A DNA stretch of 64,000 nt from NCBI GenBank assembly GCA_016711435.1, contig JADJSY010000002.1, forward strand, positions 186,001 through 250,000. The letters run 5' to 3'. This document shows, piece by piece, positions 35,449-44,551 of this stretch. The notes beneath the pieces are model-generated. The model ran no database searches. It was not told the origin of the DNA and was given only the letters and a program-made list of their open reading frames with translations. Position numbers and translations under genes: made by a program. Source of the DNA: Lewinellaceae bacterium (lineage in GTDB: Bacteria; Bacteroidota; Bacteroidia; Chitinophagales; Saprospiraceae). Numbering within the stretch: position 1 is the first letter of the stretch; each line of letters begins with the position of its first letter.

Positions 35449-36444
35449 ATGAACGTTCCAGCCGACGACAAACGTTTTCTCGACTTGCTGCAAAAGTGGC
35501 AGGCCGGTGATTTTACGCGCGGCGACGAACAGGAACTACAGGCGCTGGCACGCAGCGACGATTTTCGCAGGGAAGCACTGGAAGGTTTTATGTTGCACCC
35601 GGAAGAAGATCACAATACCCGCCTGATGGCTTTACGGGCCAGATTACAACCTGCCGGAGCGGTCCGGCGCACCATTTTCCCCCAAATATGGGCAGCGGCG
35701 GCGGCCCTGATTTTACTCATTGCTGCACTCTGGTTTTTCCGGAACCCTGCGCCCGGGCCGCCGGATACGATGGCCCAAAATGAACAGCCCACAGTAGAAA
35801 ATCAAACGTTGTCCGATGCTACCGCGCCTGCTCCAGCCGAGCCTGCGCCCATGCGGTCGAAAAGTGTAAGCCCTCCTCCGCCTGTTCCAGGCGGGTCTGC
35901 TGCCACTTCGGGCGCTGTGGTCCGATCGGAACCTGACCGGATAGAATCTTTTGAAAGCAAGGATATGGTAGCAGCACCGGCGCCTGTGACACAGCCTGCT
36001 GCCAGTATTGCGGATGAAGATGTAGCGTCGAAACCCGAAGCCGATCTTGCAATGGAAGAAGTGGCGGTGCGGAAAGAACAGTCTTTTTCCGACGATGCCA
36101 AAGCCGCCAAAAAGGAAGTGGAATCTGCCGGGAAAGTTGCCCGATCACAACCTGCTCAACAGGCTCCAGGCAATGCCATGCAACCCGATGATTTTGCCAT
36201 GATCGCTTTAGAGGATTACCTGCGCCGCAATGCCCGCCTGCCGGAAGCGGCCCGCCAGAATAATATCAGCGGTTATGTAAAAGTGTCCTTCCGGCTTGAT
36301 CGACAGCGGAGAGTCACCGATTTTAAAGTGCTCCGGCCCCTGGGTTACGGTTGCGATGAAGCCGCACAAAGTCTGCTCAAAGCGTATAACTGGCGCGATT
36401 TCACCCAGGATACCGTGATGGTGGAGGTGCCGTTTGTACGGTAA
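35449..36444 (+). CDS. Anti-sigma-like / TonB C-terminal hybrid membrane protein
   Basis: A 331-residue single-pass membrane protein. A cytoplasmic N-terminus of about 78 residues (FLDLLQKWQAGDFTRGDEQEL) resembles the short region at the start of Bacteroidota FecR-type anti-sigma proteins. One transmembrane helix (about 82-100, WAAAAALILLIAALWFF) follows, then a long Pro/Ala/Glu periplasmic linker (about 100-245). The final part is a TonB-like C-terminal domain (about 250-331: YLRRNARLPEAARQNNISGYVKVSFRLDRQRRVTDFKVL). It could combine control of the preceding sigma factor with TonB-type energy transfer or sensing of the TonB-box of a receptor. The fusion is inferred from composition and needs a profile search. 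Confidence 0.7.
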   Translation: MNVPADDKRFLDLLQKWQAGDFTRGDEQELQALARSDDFRREALEGFMLHPEEDHNTRLMALRARLQPAGAVRRTIFPQIWAAAAALILLIAALWFFRNPAPGPPDTMAQNEQPTVENQTLSDATAPAPAEPAPMRSKSVSPPPPVPGGSAATSGAVVRSEPDRIESFESKDMVAAPAPVTQPAASIADEDVASKPEADLAMEEVAVRKEQSFSDDAKAAKKEVESAGKVARSQPAQQAPGNAMQPDDFAMIALEDYLRRNARLPEAARQNNISGYVKVSFRLDRQRRVTDFKVLRPLGYGCDEAAQSLLKAYNWRDFTQDTVMVEVPFVR

Positions 36445-36532
36445 GTATTTTTCTATACCTGGCGGTGTCAGGTAGAATTGGACAAAGACTGCTAAATGTG
36501 CCGAAAAATGTACGTCTCTGCTATAACCAAAC

Positions 36533-36540
36533 TACTTTTG
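36533..36540 (+). promoter_or_regulatory. Possible -7 box TACTTTTG before ribA
   Basis: TACTTTTG lies 155 bases upstream of the ribA start with no recognisable -33 box. Between them lies the dispersed GTGTGCCACACTTT element. Confidence 0.3.
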
Positions 36541-36624
36541 CAGTGTTTATTACAGCATGCGCGGGCGTGTTCGCAGAAGTGCGGTACGGCTCAGGGCAAA
36601 TGATTGATTTACAATATTCGATTG

Positions 36625-36650
36625 AAGGTGTGCCACACTTTCATGAACAC
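36625..36650. repeat. Second copy of the GTGTGCCACACTTT element
   Basis: AAGGTGTGCCACACTTTC and ATGAACAC are near-identical to 28245-28270. They form only a single arm here. Confidence 0.65.
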
Positions 36651-36694
36651 GCTCGGATGCGCCGGGTTCTCCGGATGAATACGACTGAATTGTT

Positions 36695-37341
36695 TTGATT
36701 TTGAACAGACAAGCAGAAGCCCCCATTCCTTCCCGTTACGGGCCATTTCAGATGATCGCTTATGCCGATGATCCTGCTGAAAGAATGCCACATCTCGCTT
36801 TGATAGCGCAAGGCTTTGACCCTTCGCGACCTGTCCCCGTGCGTATTCACTCGGAATGTATGACGGGCGACGTTTTTGGTTCACGCCGCTGCGATTGCGG
36901 CGAGCAACTGGATATTTCCCTGAAAATTGCGGCGGCGCGGGGTGGGGTAGTAGTGTATCTCCGGCAGGAAGGACGCGGCATCGGTCTCATCAATAAACTG
37001 AAAGCCTACAACCTGCAAGACCTCGGCCTCAATACCGCCGAAGCCAATACCCACCTGGGCTTCGATGTGGATGCGCGGCAGTACGATTGCGCCATTTTTA
37101 TCCTGCAAGACCTCGGTATCGTTTTTCAGGCCTGGAATCGCAATCGTGTTTAGTGTGTGGTGTTTAGTGTTTCGGGCGCTTCGCCTTTGGCAGTAGTTGA
37201 TATTTTGGTCGAATTTTCACAAATGCCAAAGGCGAAGCGCCCGAAACACTAAACACCACACACTAAACACGATTACGATTACCGGCCTGAAAAACCCAAG
37301 CCAAGCCTATCTGGTGGCCAAATGGGACGTCTCTCACTTCT
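36695..37341 (+). pseudogene. ribA: GTP cyclohydrolase II interrupted by a hairpin cassette
   Basis: The N-terminal 143 residues or so are clear RibA. The zinc motif is HSECMTGDVFGSRRCDC (three cysteines) and the catalytic arginine motif is RQEGRGIGL. NTAEANTHLGFDVDARQYDC follows. The reading then leaves the family after ILQDLGI and stops at 37151-37153 in a GTGTTTA cassette. Immediately after the cassette, one frame reads NPSQAYLVAKWDVSHF, aligning with the family's end (NPNNEHYLDTKAEKMGHL in E. coli). About 30 residues holding the TNNPxK substrate loop are missing. The open frame alone is 36695-37153, starting at TTG. RibA supplies riboflavin synthesis, so another copy or enzyme should exist elsewhere. 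Confidence 0.65.
37145..37290. repeat. GTGTTTA heptad hairpin cassette inside ribA
   Basis: The outer word GTTTTTCAGGCCTGGAATCG at about 37111-37138 and its complement ACCGGCCTGAAAAAC at 37281-37295 enclose the arm GTGTTTAGTGTGTGGTGTTT, core GGGCGCTTCGCCTTTGGC, a loop with TTGATATTTTGGTCG, and a complete right arm to 37271. The stem is nearly perfect for more than 45 bases. Confidence 0.9.
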
Positions 37342-37362
37342 CACTCTCTCACTTCTCACTTC
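37328..37362. repeat. GAGAAGT-family half-cassette (reverse orientation)
   Basis: TCTCTCACTTCTCACTCTCTCACTTCTCAC lies (as overlapping heptads CTCACTT and CTCACTC) between the ribA remnant and the esterase. The esterase stop falls in it. Confidence 0.7.
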
Positions 37363-38516
37363 TGAAACAGCCATTCTGCCGCTTTCGGAAACTCATGCCC
37401 CCAGCGGCCTTCGTTGTGCCGGCCTTCCGGGTCGATTTCCAGCCTGAATTGCAGCAGGCCGGGCGCCATACCGCGTTTTTCCACCGCATCTTTAAACTTT
37501 TGGGCATTGGCCACCATGCCACCGCCCTCTTTTCCGCCGCCGTACAGGTATATTTTTGTGGTGCTGGAAAAGGCTGAAAAGTGCATGGGTTCGAAGTAAA
37601 TACGCGGCGTGAGCCACAGCGAAGGGGAAAAGATCATGAATTTGGAATACACCTGCGGAAACATCAGGCCCGCATAAATACTAATCAGTCCACCCATACT
37701 GCTTCCTCCCACGCCCGTGTGCGCCCGGTCGGGCAATGTGCGAAATTGTTTGTCTATATAGGGTTTCAGTGTGTCGACCATAAACTGTGCATATTCGCGG
37801 CCCATGCCTTCGCCCCATTTGTGGGTATCGTAAGGAGAGAATTCGCGGATACGATCCTTGCCGCCATGATCGATGGCCACCACAATAAAATCTCCCTTGC
37901 CATGCTGCGCCATATAGGCTAATTTTTTATCGACTCCCCAGGTGCCGAAAGGCGCGTTGTGTTCGAATAAATTCTGGCCGTCCTGCAAGTACAATACCGG
38001 ATAACGCTGATCCGTCTGTTGGTAATTCCAGGGCAGCAATACGGATATACGTCGCTTCCGGCGTAATTGCGGCACGTTAAACCGTTTGGCAACTATTTGA
38101 ATGTCAGGATAATAATGGGGATCATAACCGACGGTATGCTGTTTCCAGAGAGGAACGACATCCGCGACTTTACCGCGTGGGGCCGCCATTCGCCGATTGG
38201 TGGCGGGGTGTCCGTCTCTGCCTAATTCTTCCGCTTCCCAGCCTCCTTTCACATATTTGTATTCAAAGGGTTCGCCATTGGAAGGTATTTCGTGGAAGGT
38301 GTACTGATAATGCCCATCCTTGAGTTTAACCATTTTAAAACGTTCGTCACGGGTAGCCCATTCATTGAAGCTACCGGTAACAAAAACAGGTCGGATATCA
38401 TCATTCGGGGTAAAAAGATCAAGAATCAGCATGTATAAGCCGTTTCGTATCGGCTGGGGCGTGTGTGCAAATTGTGTAGAAGGATATTTGGCAGGGGATG
38501 GATATGAAGACTTCAT
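37356..38516 (-). CDS. Esterase-family alpha/beta hydrolase with glycogen-binding-like N-domain
   Basis: A 386-residue cytoplasmic protein. An N-terminal beta-sandwich (about 35-110: VFVTGSFNEWATRDERFKM, YQYTFHEIPSNGEPFEYKY) resembles the early-set/CBM48 domain of glycogen-related proteins. An esterase D-type alpha/beta hydrolase (about 145-386) has the nucleophile motif GVGGSSMGG, ILP-like strand VLYLQDGQNLF and a C-terminal histidine in GRWGHEFPKA. Its substrate is unknown; siderophore or sugar esters are possibilities for the family. The start at 38516 overlaps the MarR stop as ATGA, indicating coupled translation. MLILDLF at 38432 is a weaker alternative. The stop is in a heptad cassette. 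Confidence 0.85.
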   Translation of the reverse strand: MKSSYPSPAKYPSTQFAHTPQPIRNGLYMLILDLFTPNDDIRPVFVTGSFNEWATRDERFKMVKLKDGHYQYTFHEIPSNGEPFEYKYVKGGWEAEELGRDGHPATNRRMAAPRGKVADVVPLWKQHTVGYDPHYYPDIQIVAKRFNVPQLRRKRRISVLLPWNYQQTDQRYPVLYLQDGQNLFEHNAPFGTWGVDKKLAYMAQHGKGDFIVVAIDHGGKDRIREFSPYDTHKWGEGMGREYAQFMVDTLKPYIDKQFRTLPDRAHTGVGGSSMGGLISIYAGLMFPQVYSKFMIFSPSLWLTPRIYFEPMHFSAFSSTTKIYLYGGGKEGGGMVANAQKFKDAVEKRGMAPGLLQFRLEIDPEGRHNEGRWGHEFPKAAEWLFQK

Positions 38517-38968
38517 TCCCTGAATTTATCCAACAAGTGTGCCAGTTCCAGGGCTTCTGCATCGCTGAGTTTAGTGCCTGCGGCGCCCGGGCCATTTATA
38601 AAGTTGGCTTGTTCAATGTCGGCAAGCAACTTTTTGCCTGATTCTGAAATGGTTACGATCACCATCCTGCGATCTTCCGTATGCGCAACACGTTCTACCC
38701 ATCCCGCCAGTCTCAATTTTTCCACCAACCGGCTCACATTACTGCTGCGGTCGATCATTCGGCTTTTGATATCCAGCACGGACAAGCCTTTGGGAAAACT
38801 TCCGTTCAGAATCCGCAGGATATTGTACTGCGGGCTGGTGAGTCCGTAAGGACGCAACTGCCGGGTCAGCAGACAATCGAGCCAACTTGCCGTAAACATA
38901 ATATTCAGAGCGGCCCGCTGCCGGGGTTGCAAGGGTTTGGTGTTTTTTAATTCCAGTTCCAGTTTCAT
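38513..38968 (-). CDS. MarR family transcriptional regulator
   Basis: A 151-residue winged-helix regulator. The MarR core includes LTSPQYNILRILNGSFPKGLS, the recognition helix region MIDRSSNVSRLVEKLRLAGWVERV, and the wing DRRMVIVTISESGKKLL. Such proteins dimerise through their terminal helices and dissociate from DNA on binding a small molecule. It is translationally coupled to the downstream esterase gene, so it probably controls that two-gene unit. A very long GTGTTTA cassette lies upstream; no palindromic operator separate from it was recognised. Confidence 0.9.
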   Translation of the reverse strand: MKLELELKNTKPLQPRQRAALNIMFTASWLDCLLTRQLRPYGLTSPQYNILRILNGSFPKGLSVLDIKSRMIDRSSNVSRLVEKLRLAGWVERVAHTEDRRMVIVTISESGKKLLADIEQANFINGPGAAGTKLSDAEALELAHLLDKFRE

Positions 38969-39031
38969 GACACAAAGTTAAATGTCTTGACACTAAAACT
39001 GTTAAAAATTTAGATAGTTCATTGGAAGTCG

Positions 39032-39290
39032 TGTTTGGTGTTTGGTGTTTCGTGTTTGGGGGTGCGTTGCCTTTGGCATTGTTTGGTGTTTTGGTGTTTT
39101 AGTGTTTTAGTGTTTTGGGCACTTTGCCTTTGGCAACAGTTTGTAGTTTCGGCCAAGCACCCACTGTTGCCAAAGGCAAAGCGCCCAAAACACTAAAACA
39201 CTAAAACACTAAAACACTAAAACACCAAAACACCATACACTGCCAAAGGCAAAGCGCCCCAAACCCCAAACACTATACACTAAACACCCT
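39032..39290. repeat. Double GTGTTTA hairpin cassette
   Basis: Two nested units fill the 321-bp gap between the marR and lipoprotein genes. The outer GTGTTTGGTGTTTGGTGTTT with core GGGGTGCGTTGCCTTTGGC pairs with TGCCAAAGGCAAAGCGCCCC and CCAAACACTATACACTAAAC. The inner one uses 8-base units (GTGTTTTA/GTGTTTTG) and core GGGCACTTTGCCTTTGGC, with right arm CAAAACACTAAAACACTAAA. The lipoprotein stop TGA is fused to the outer arm. Confidence 0.9.
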
Positions 39291-41002
39291 CAATAGTCCC
39301 TTTTCACCCTGTAACTCCCCGATATCATATGATTTACGCCCTGATTATCCTGGAAACTGCCGCTGAAGGTACCCATAAAATAGTCGCCGACATTAGCCGC
39401 AAAAGTTGTCAGGTTGGTGGTGATATTTCCCATTTGTGCCTGCGAAACGCCGAGGTTGTTCACGGAGAAATAGGTCATGGGATAAGTCTTGGGCTGGCTG
39501 GCATTAAAAGAAAGCGATATAATCGTGGTCGTACCGGAAGCCTCCCGATATAGATAAATGGTCTGGTTCGTATTCATGGAATCGATCAAACCGCCGTAGG
39601 GTTCCGGAGCAGTGAATGTCTGCCCATCCAGGGTGTACTGAATATATTCATCCAGTCCGGTACATACCGTGATATTGCCCAGCGCTACATTTCCGCCGTT
39701 AGCGGGAATAGCCACTGTTTGCAGGGGGCTTTCTTTCAGGTTATCCAGGTCAAATGCCTGCACGATGATACTTGAGACACCGCCACAATCGATTAAATCA
39801 TAAGAAAAAACACCGTTTTCGTCTGCAAATGCGACTTCAGATGCTGAAAGCCGGATATAACCATTGGTGACGGGTTGTCCGTTGCAATCGACCAGCGTAC
39901 CGGAAATGGTTGTGAATTCGAACGCTGAACTACTCAAAATAATCGGCTGCAACATCGTGTTACTGCTGAACGGCCCAATGGTTTGGGTGTACAGGATTTG
40001 TGTTCCGCATTGATCGAAAGACTGGATGGTGAGTACCATTTCAGCGTCTTTGATCACCCCGCCGCTGAAACAGCCGTTGGCATCTGTGGTAGCGTAACTC
40101 GGCCAGTTGGTGGCAGTAGTGGTCAGTTGTACCTGCGCGCCGACCAGCGGGTGCTCCAGGTCGCCGATATAAACTTTGCCACTTAACTGCACCAAAGGAA
40201 GACCCACATCGCAGTTCCAGAAAGAGAAGTGTTTGACGGTCCCTACGTATTTATTACCCACTTTTTGGGCGGTACCTTCTTCTATCCAGCGGGCTTTTTC
40301 GGTGTCGAAGTACCAGAGCGGGATATCCGCCGGCGCATCCGCGGCCTGGGTATTCACAATCGGCATGCTCAGTTCCACTTCTTTACCTGTTGCAATTTGT
40401 GTCTTGCCGGCGCTGCTTTCCAGTTCCACTGCCACCATGCCGAAAGTGCCCAAAGTCTGTTCTTCGCCGCCTGCGTCGATGGCCCGCAAATCGCCCGGCA
40501 TAAACAAACCCAGTTCCTCATCCGTTGGATTCAGGTAGCGTGCATACACCCGGATTGTGCCGCTTGCATCGGCCGTATTGGCTGGAAACTTCAGCGACAC
40601 CCCGCCGGGAATATTGACCGTACCGCCGGATGCGTTGTTGAACGAACCCACCTGAATTCTTCTAAGCAATTGAATCGTAACGGTTTGCAAGGCTTCATCT
40701 TCTACAAAATAAGCGCGGGAAAAATCAAAATAGCCTGTTTTGCTAACCTTCAAAATCGCATCGTTGTCGGGCAGTTGCACCTGCTCGGTTCGGAACACGC
40801 CGTTGTCATCGGTCAATACCATCTTGCCGCCAACATTTACCTGTGCACCCGCAATGGCCGCGCCAGTTTCATCCATAATACGGCCGGCAAAAGCCACATC
40901 CACTATTTTGCCGCCCGAGGTGAGATTTTCTTTGTTACAAGCCCACCAACTGAGGGCACTCAACAGAAGCATTCCGATCAAGGCTACTTTAAAATTTTTC
41001 AT
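39290..41002 (-). CDS. Surface lipoprotein with carboxypeptidase-regulatory-like domains
   Basis: A 570-residue lipoprotein (signal LLLSALSWWAC, Cys22). A CarboxypepD_reg-like domain occupies about 35-115 (FAGRIMDETGAAIAGAQVNV). A middle region (about 120-270) resembles the beta-rich module with VNIPGGVSLKFPANT, then WYFDTEKARWIEEGTAQ. Two further Ig/CarboxypepD-like domains start near 275 (LSGKVYIGDLEHPLVGAQVQL) and 368 (ISGTLVDCNGQPVTNGYIRL). No catalytic residues are visible. Such proteins are surface-exposed in Bacteroidota and are thought to be structural or adhesive. It is monocistronic. Confidence 0.82.
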   Translation of the reverse strand: MKNFKVALIGMLLLSALSWWACNKENLTSGGKIVDVAFAGRIMDETGAAIAGAQVNVGGKMVLTDDNGVFRTEQVQLPDNDAILKVSKTGYFDFSRAYFVEDEALQTVTIQLLRRIQVGSFNNASGGTVNIPGGVSLKFPANTADASGTIRVYARYLNPTDEELGLFMPGDLRAIDAGGEEQTLGTFGMVAVELESSAGKTQIATGKEVELSMPIVNTQAADAPADIPLWYFDTEKARWIEEGTAQKVGNKYVGTVKHFSFWNCDVGLPLVQLSGKVYIGDLEHPLVGAQVQLTTTATNWPSYATTDANGCFSGGVIKDAEMVLTIQSFDQCGTQILYTQTIGPFSSNTMLQPIILSSSAFEFTTISGTLVDCNGQPVTNGYIRLSASEVAFADENGVFSYDLIDCGGVSSIIVQAFDLDNLKESPLQTVAIPANGGNVALGNITVCTGLDEYIQYTLDGQTFTAPEPYGGLIDSMNTNQTIYLYREASGTTTIISLSFNASQPKTYPMTYFSVNNLGVSQAQMGNITTNLTTFAANVGDYFMGTFSGSFQDNQGVNHMISGSYRVKRDY

Positions 41003-41443
41003 AATTGAAAATGATGTTTTTGTGAAATAATTTGGATTTCATTTCCAATCACGCAAAATGGAGCAGGAGGGTTGGGCGAGGCGTAAGAAGGTGAGAAGTG
41101 AGATGGTGAGAAGTGAGAGGTATCCGCTTGGCAGCCCGATAATTTTGGCAAGGGTTTTTCAGGCCTGTATTCGTAAATAGTGTTTAGTGTGTGGTGTTTA
41201 GTGTTTCGGGGGCTTCGCGTTTGGCAGTAGTTGATATTTTGGCCAGTAATCTTGAGTTGAGGTTATCTCTTAGATTTCTTTAAGAAAAAAAGAACCGATT
41301 GACATGCGCGGGGTCGTAAGACCGATAACGCTTGGCTTGTCAACAAATGAAAGCCAAAACTATTCGAGCGGATGTATATAAACCCTCATCAACCTTTATC
41401 AACCTCATAAACTTCTAAACCGATATTTTATCTTCGCGCCCCG
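41003..41443. other. Gene-free stretch carrying three partial repeat cassettes
   Basis: This holds GAGAAGT heptads (41087-41119), the word GGTTTTTCAGGCCTGTATTCG (as TTTTTCAGGCCTG, 41156), a GTGTTTA left arm with core GGGGGCTTCGCGTTTGGC (41179-41230) lacking its right arm, and GGTTTATA-family units in reverse orientation (41384-41420). A short stem GGGGTCGTAAGACC at 41309 resembles one at 30609 (GGGGTCGTAGACC). No coding sequence is supported. Confidence 0.7.
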
Positions 41444-44428
41444 ATGCCTGCACAATCCACCACCCACGATTCACGATTCACGACTCACTTCCAGGTCGTT
41501 TTCAACCTCTATCCTTTCACGGAGCAGCTCTACCTGCCTTCTGCCAATATCGTGCAGCAGGACAAAGGCGGGCAACTGGCGCACCTGGTACAGAAAGCGA
41601 CCCCGGCCACTGTGGTGTCTTATGGTCTGGAACTGAGCCCGCTGGAAAGCCGCCTGATCGGCATGGCGGAACAACTCACGCCGAAAAACCTGGAAGCAAA
41701 ATACAAACCGCCCAAAGCCAAAACACCGCCGACACTCAGCAGCCTGCTGGCCGAAAAAGCCACCAAAGAAGTCGTGGAGCGCTTCATTTTCAGCACTTTG
41801 GATGTTTTTTTGGATGAAATTGCGCGAAACCGGCTGCCGCTCACCATAGACGCCGAACGCAAAACATTGGTCAAGGATGTGCAGGTGGTATTTCCCCGCG
41901 AAGAACTGATTCCCTATCTTTTTTTCAAAAAAACGGCGGAGGGCATCGAATACCGCCTTCAGTTAGGCACCGAAACGCAGCGCTGGAACCTTCGGGAGCA
42001 CAACATCGTGCCGCTCACCAACCTGGAACCGGCCTGGCTGCTGGTCGACTACGCCCTGTTTCGCGTGCCGGGCATCAATGGAAACATGGTAAAACCGTTC
42101 AGGCAAAAAGACATGGTGCTTGTGCCGGCCCGTTCGGAACGCGAATATTTCCGGAAAGTAATTGCCAAAAGTATCCGCCGCGGCAGGGTGGAAGCCGAAG
42201 GATTTCGCGTGGAAAAAGCAGAAACGCTGCGCAGCACTCGGCTGGAAACCGTGGAAAATATCCTTGAAAACCGCTGGTTACTCAAGCCAGTGTTCGAGTA
42301 TGACGGCGCTGAATTTCACTGGGGCGAACGCCGCGACCGGATCACCTCGCTCGATATACCCGAACAGGATCAGGGCGAAATTGCCGTTCACCTGATCTGC
42401 CGCGATGCTGAACTGGAAGCTCAACGCATCGAGTTTCTGAAAAATAACGGATTGCTGGAAGATGGCCGCACTTTTTATAAAGCCCATAACGACAGCGGAA
42501 AATACGCCGGTTTGCAGGCCTTGCTGGACTGGCTGGGCAACCAACGCGCCGCACTGGAAAAGGCCGGTTTCCGTATTCCCGCGCCGCAGGCAGACGGCCG
42601 GACACTCACTTTGGCAGCCGGCGACATCACCGTACAATCCGAAGCGGCAGGCGACTGGTTTGATGTGCAGGGCCGGGTGGTCGTAGGTGAGCACAGTTTC
42701 ACTTTTCAACAATTGCTGCCCAATCTGCGGCGCTCCGATCCGTTTTTCCTGCTGCCCGACGGAACCTTTTTCCTGATCCCGGAGGAATGGTTTGCCCGTT
42801 TTGCCGACCTGGCCGGGGTGCTACAGGAACAAGGCGAATTGCTGCGTTTACCCAAATCATTGTACACCGTTTTGCAGGAAACGGAAACGGATACCGGGGT
42901 GGAAAAATTCCCTGTAATCGATACGGAACAAATTGATTATCAGCCATCTGAAAATTTAAAAGCGACGCTCCGGCCCTATCAGTTGCAGGGCGTAAAATGG
43001 CTGGTGGGGCACTACCGGCACGGCTTTGGCGCCTGCCTGGCCGACGACATGGGATTGGGTAAAACCCTGCAAACCATTGCCATGATGTTGTACGCCAAGG
43101 AAGCCACAGAAAGGCCGGTTGTCCCCGGCAAAGGCGCCGCTCCGGGACAGGTTCAATTAGACCTTTTTGCGGATTACCGCGCCGAATTGCGCCCCCTGAA
43201 TGCCCTGCTGATCCTGCCCGCCTCGCTGATTTTTAACTGGCAAAAAGAACTGGCGCGTTTTGCACCGTCGCTGTTTTCGTATGCGCACATCGGCCCCAAA
43301 CGCCTGCGCGACGCCCGCGCATTAGGGAGCCACGACATCGTGCTGACGACCTATCACACGGCCCGGCAGGACCTGGATTTGCTGGAAAAAGTGGACTGGC
43401 ATTTCATTGTGCTGGATGAAAGCCAGCAAATCAAAAACCGCGATTCTGAAATTTCCAAAGTGGTGCGCAGCCTCCGCGCTTCCTGCAAAATATCACTTTC
43501 GGGTACCCCGATCGAAAACTCGCTGGCCGACCTGTGGACACAAATGGAATTTATCAATCCGGCTACGCTGGGTTCTTACCGGCAGTTTCGGGACCAGTTT
43601 CAAACGCCGATTGAAAAACACCACGATGAACGGGCAAAAGCGCGGTTGTTCAGCCGGGTGCAGCCTTTTTTCCTGCGCAGAACCAAAGAAGAAGTCGCGC
43701 CGGAACTGCCGGAACTGACAACCCAGATTTTTTATTCTGAAATGTCACCGGAACAAAAAAAGTACTACGAACAGGTCAAATCGGTCATGCGCAACCAGAT
43801 TTTATCGCTGTTCGACGACCCTAAAACGCGATTGCAGGCCTTGCAGGCACTCACCAAACTGCGGCAAATTGCCAACCATCCGAGGTTGGCCGATGCAGAC
43901 TACAAAGGTTCCAGCGCCAAAATGGAAGATGTGCTAGCACAATGGGATGTGGTGCGCCGCTCGGGGCATAAAGCCTTGTTTTTCAGTTCATATGAAAAAC
44001 ATTTGCAACTGTACCGCGCTACCTGGGAGGCAGAAAAACAGTCGTATGCCTGGCTGACCGGCGATACTGCGCAGGCCGACCGCGGCAGGGAAGTGGATCG
44101 TTTTCAGTCGGACCCGACGGTGCAGGCATTTCTGATGACGCTGGGCGCCGGCGGGGTGGGATTGAACCTGACTGCGGCAGATTATGTTTTTTTACTCGAT
44201 CCCTGGTGGAATCCGGCGAAAGAAGATCAGGCCATTGCCCGGGCGCACCGAATCGGTCGCCTGCACCCGGTGACAGCCCTGCGGTTTATCAGCCGCGGTA
44301 CCATCGAAGAAAAAATCCTGCTGCTACAGGAACGGAAACGGGCTTTGGGAAAGGATTTGTTTGCCTCCGCTGATGCCGCGTTTCCACAACTCGACCGGGA
44401 GGATATGGAAATGTTGTTGCAGGATTAA
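41444..44428 (+). CDS. SNF2-family DEAD/DEAH-box helicase
   Basis: A 994-residue SWI2/SNF2 ATPase. The long N-terminal region (about 20-490) is Bacteroidota-type and has no known domain. The ATPase core follows: motif I DDMGLGKTLQTIA (about 535), motif II LDESQQIKN (serine where DEAQ is common), motif III LSGTPIENSLADLW, motif V TLGAGGVGLNLTAADYV and motif VI QAIARAHRIGR. It is expected to translocate on double-stranded DNA and remodel protein-DNA complexes, for example stalled RNA polymerase, as RapA does. The first residues (STTHDSRFTTHF) are encoded by a CACGATT heptad array, so the N-terminus has been extended by a repeat, or the true start has been lost. Confidence 0.92.
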   Translation: MPAQSTTHDSRFTTHFQVVFNLYPFTEQLYLPSANIVQQDKGGQLAHLVQKATPATVVSYGLELSPLESRLIGMAEQLTPKNLEAKYKPPKAKTPPTLSSLLAEKATKEVVERFIFSTLDVFLDEIARNRLPLTIDAERKTLVKDVQVVFPREELIPYLFFKKTAEGIEYRLQLGTETQRWNLREHNIVPLTNLEPAWLLVDYALFRVPGINGNMVKPFRQKDMVLVPARSEREYFRKVIAKSIRRGRVEAEGFRVEKAETLRSTRLETVENILENRWLLKPVFEYDGAEFHWGERRDRITSLDIPEQDQGEIAVHLICRDAELEAQRIEFLKNNGLLEDGRTFYKAHNDSGKYAGLQALLDWLGNQRAALEKAGFRIPAPQADGRTLTLAAGDITVQSEAAGDWFDVQGRVVVGEHSFTFQQLLPNLRRSDPFFLLPDGTFFLIPEEWFARFADLAGVLQEQGELLRLPKSLYTVLQETETDTGVEKFPVIDTEQIDYQPSENLKATLRPYQLQGVKWLVGHYRHGFGACLADDMGLGKTLQTIAMMLYAKEATERPVVPGKGAAPGQVQLDLFADYRAELRPLNALLILPASLIFNWQKELARFAPSLFSYAHIGPKRLRDARALGSHDIVLTTYHTARQDLDLLEKVDWHFIVLDESQQIKNRDSEISKVVRSLRASCKISLSGTPIENSLADLWTQMEFINPATLGSYRQFRDQFQTPIEKHHDERAKARLFSRVQPFFLRRTKEEVAPELPELTTQIFYSEMSPEQKKYYEQVKSVMRNQILSLFDDPKTRLQALQALTKLRQIANHPRLADADYKGSSAKMEDVLAQWDVVRRSGHKALFFSSYEKHLQLYRATWEAEKQSYAWLTGDTAQADRGREVDRFQSDPTVQAFLMTLGAGGVGLNLTAADYVFLLDPWWNPAKEDQAIARAHRIGRLHPVTALRFISRGTIEEKILLLQERKRALGKDLFASADAAFPQLDREDMEMLLQD
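41456..41490. repeat. CACGATT heptads translated at the SNF2 N-terminus
   Basis: CCACCCACGATTCACGATTC and ACGACTCAC form heptads identical to the 35405-35445 family. They are in frame at codons 5-16 of the helicase gene. Confidence 0.8.
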
Positions 44429-44551
44429 TATGAACCGAAAATCACTTTACGGGCTGCTTAATGCCGCCGGTTTTATTAAAAACTTTCAGTAATCTGCCAA
44501 CCACAAAAGGCGGCAAGCTTTTTACCAAAAACACTGATAACGAATAACCTT

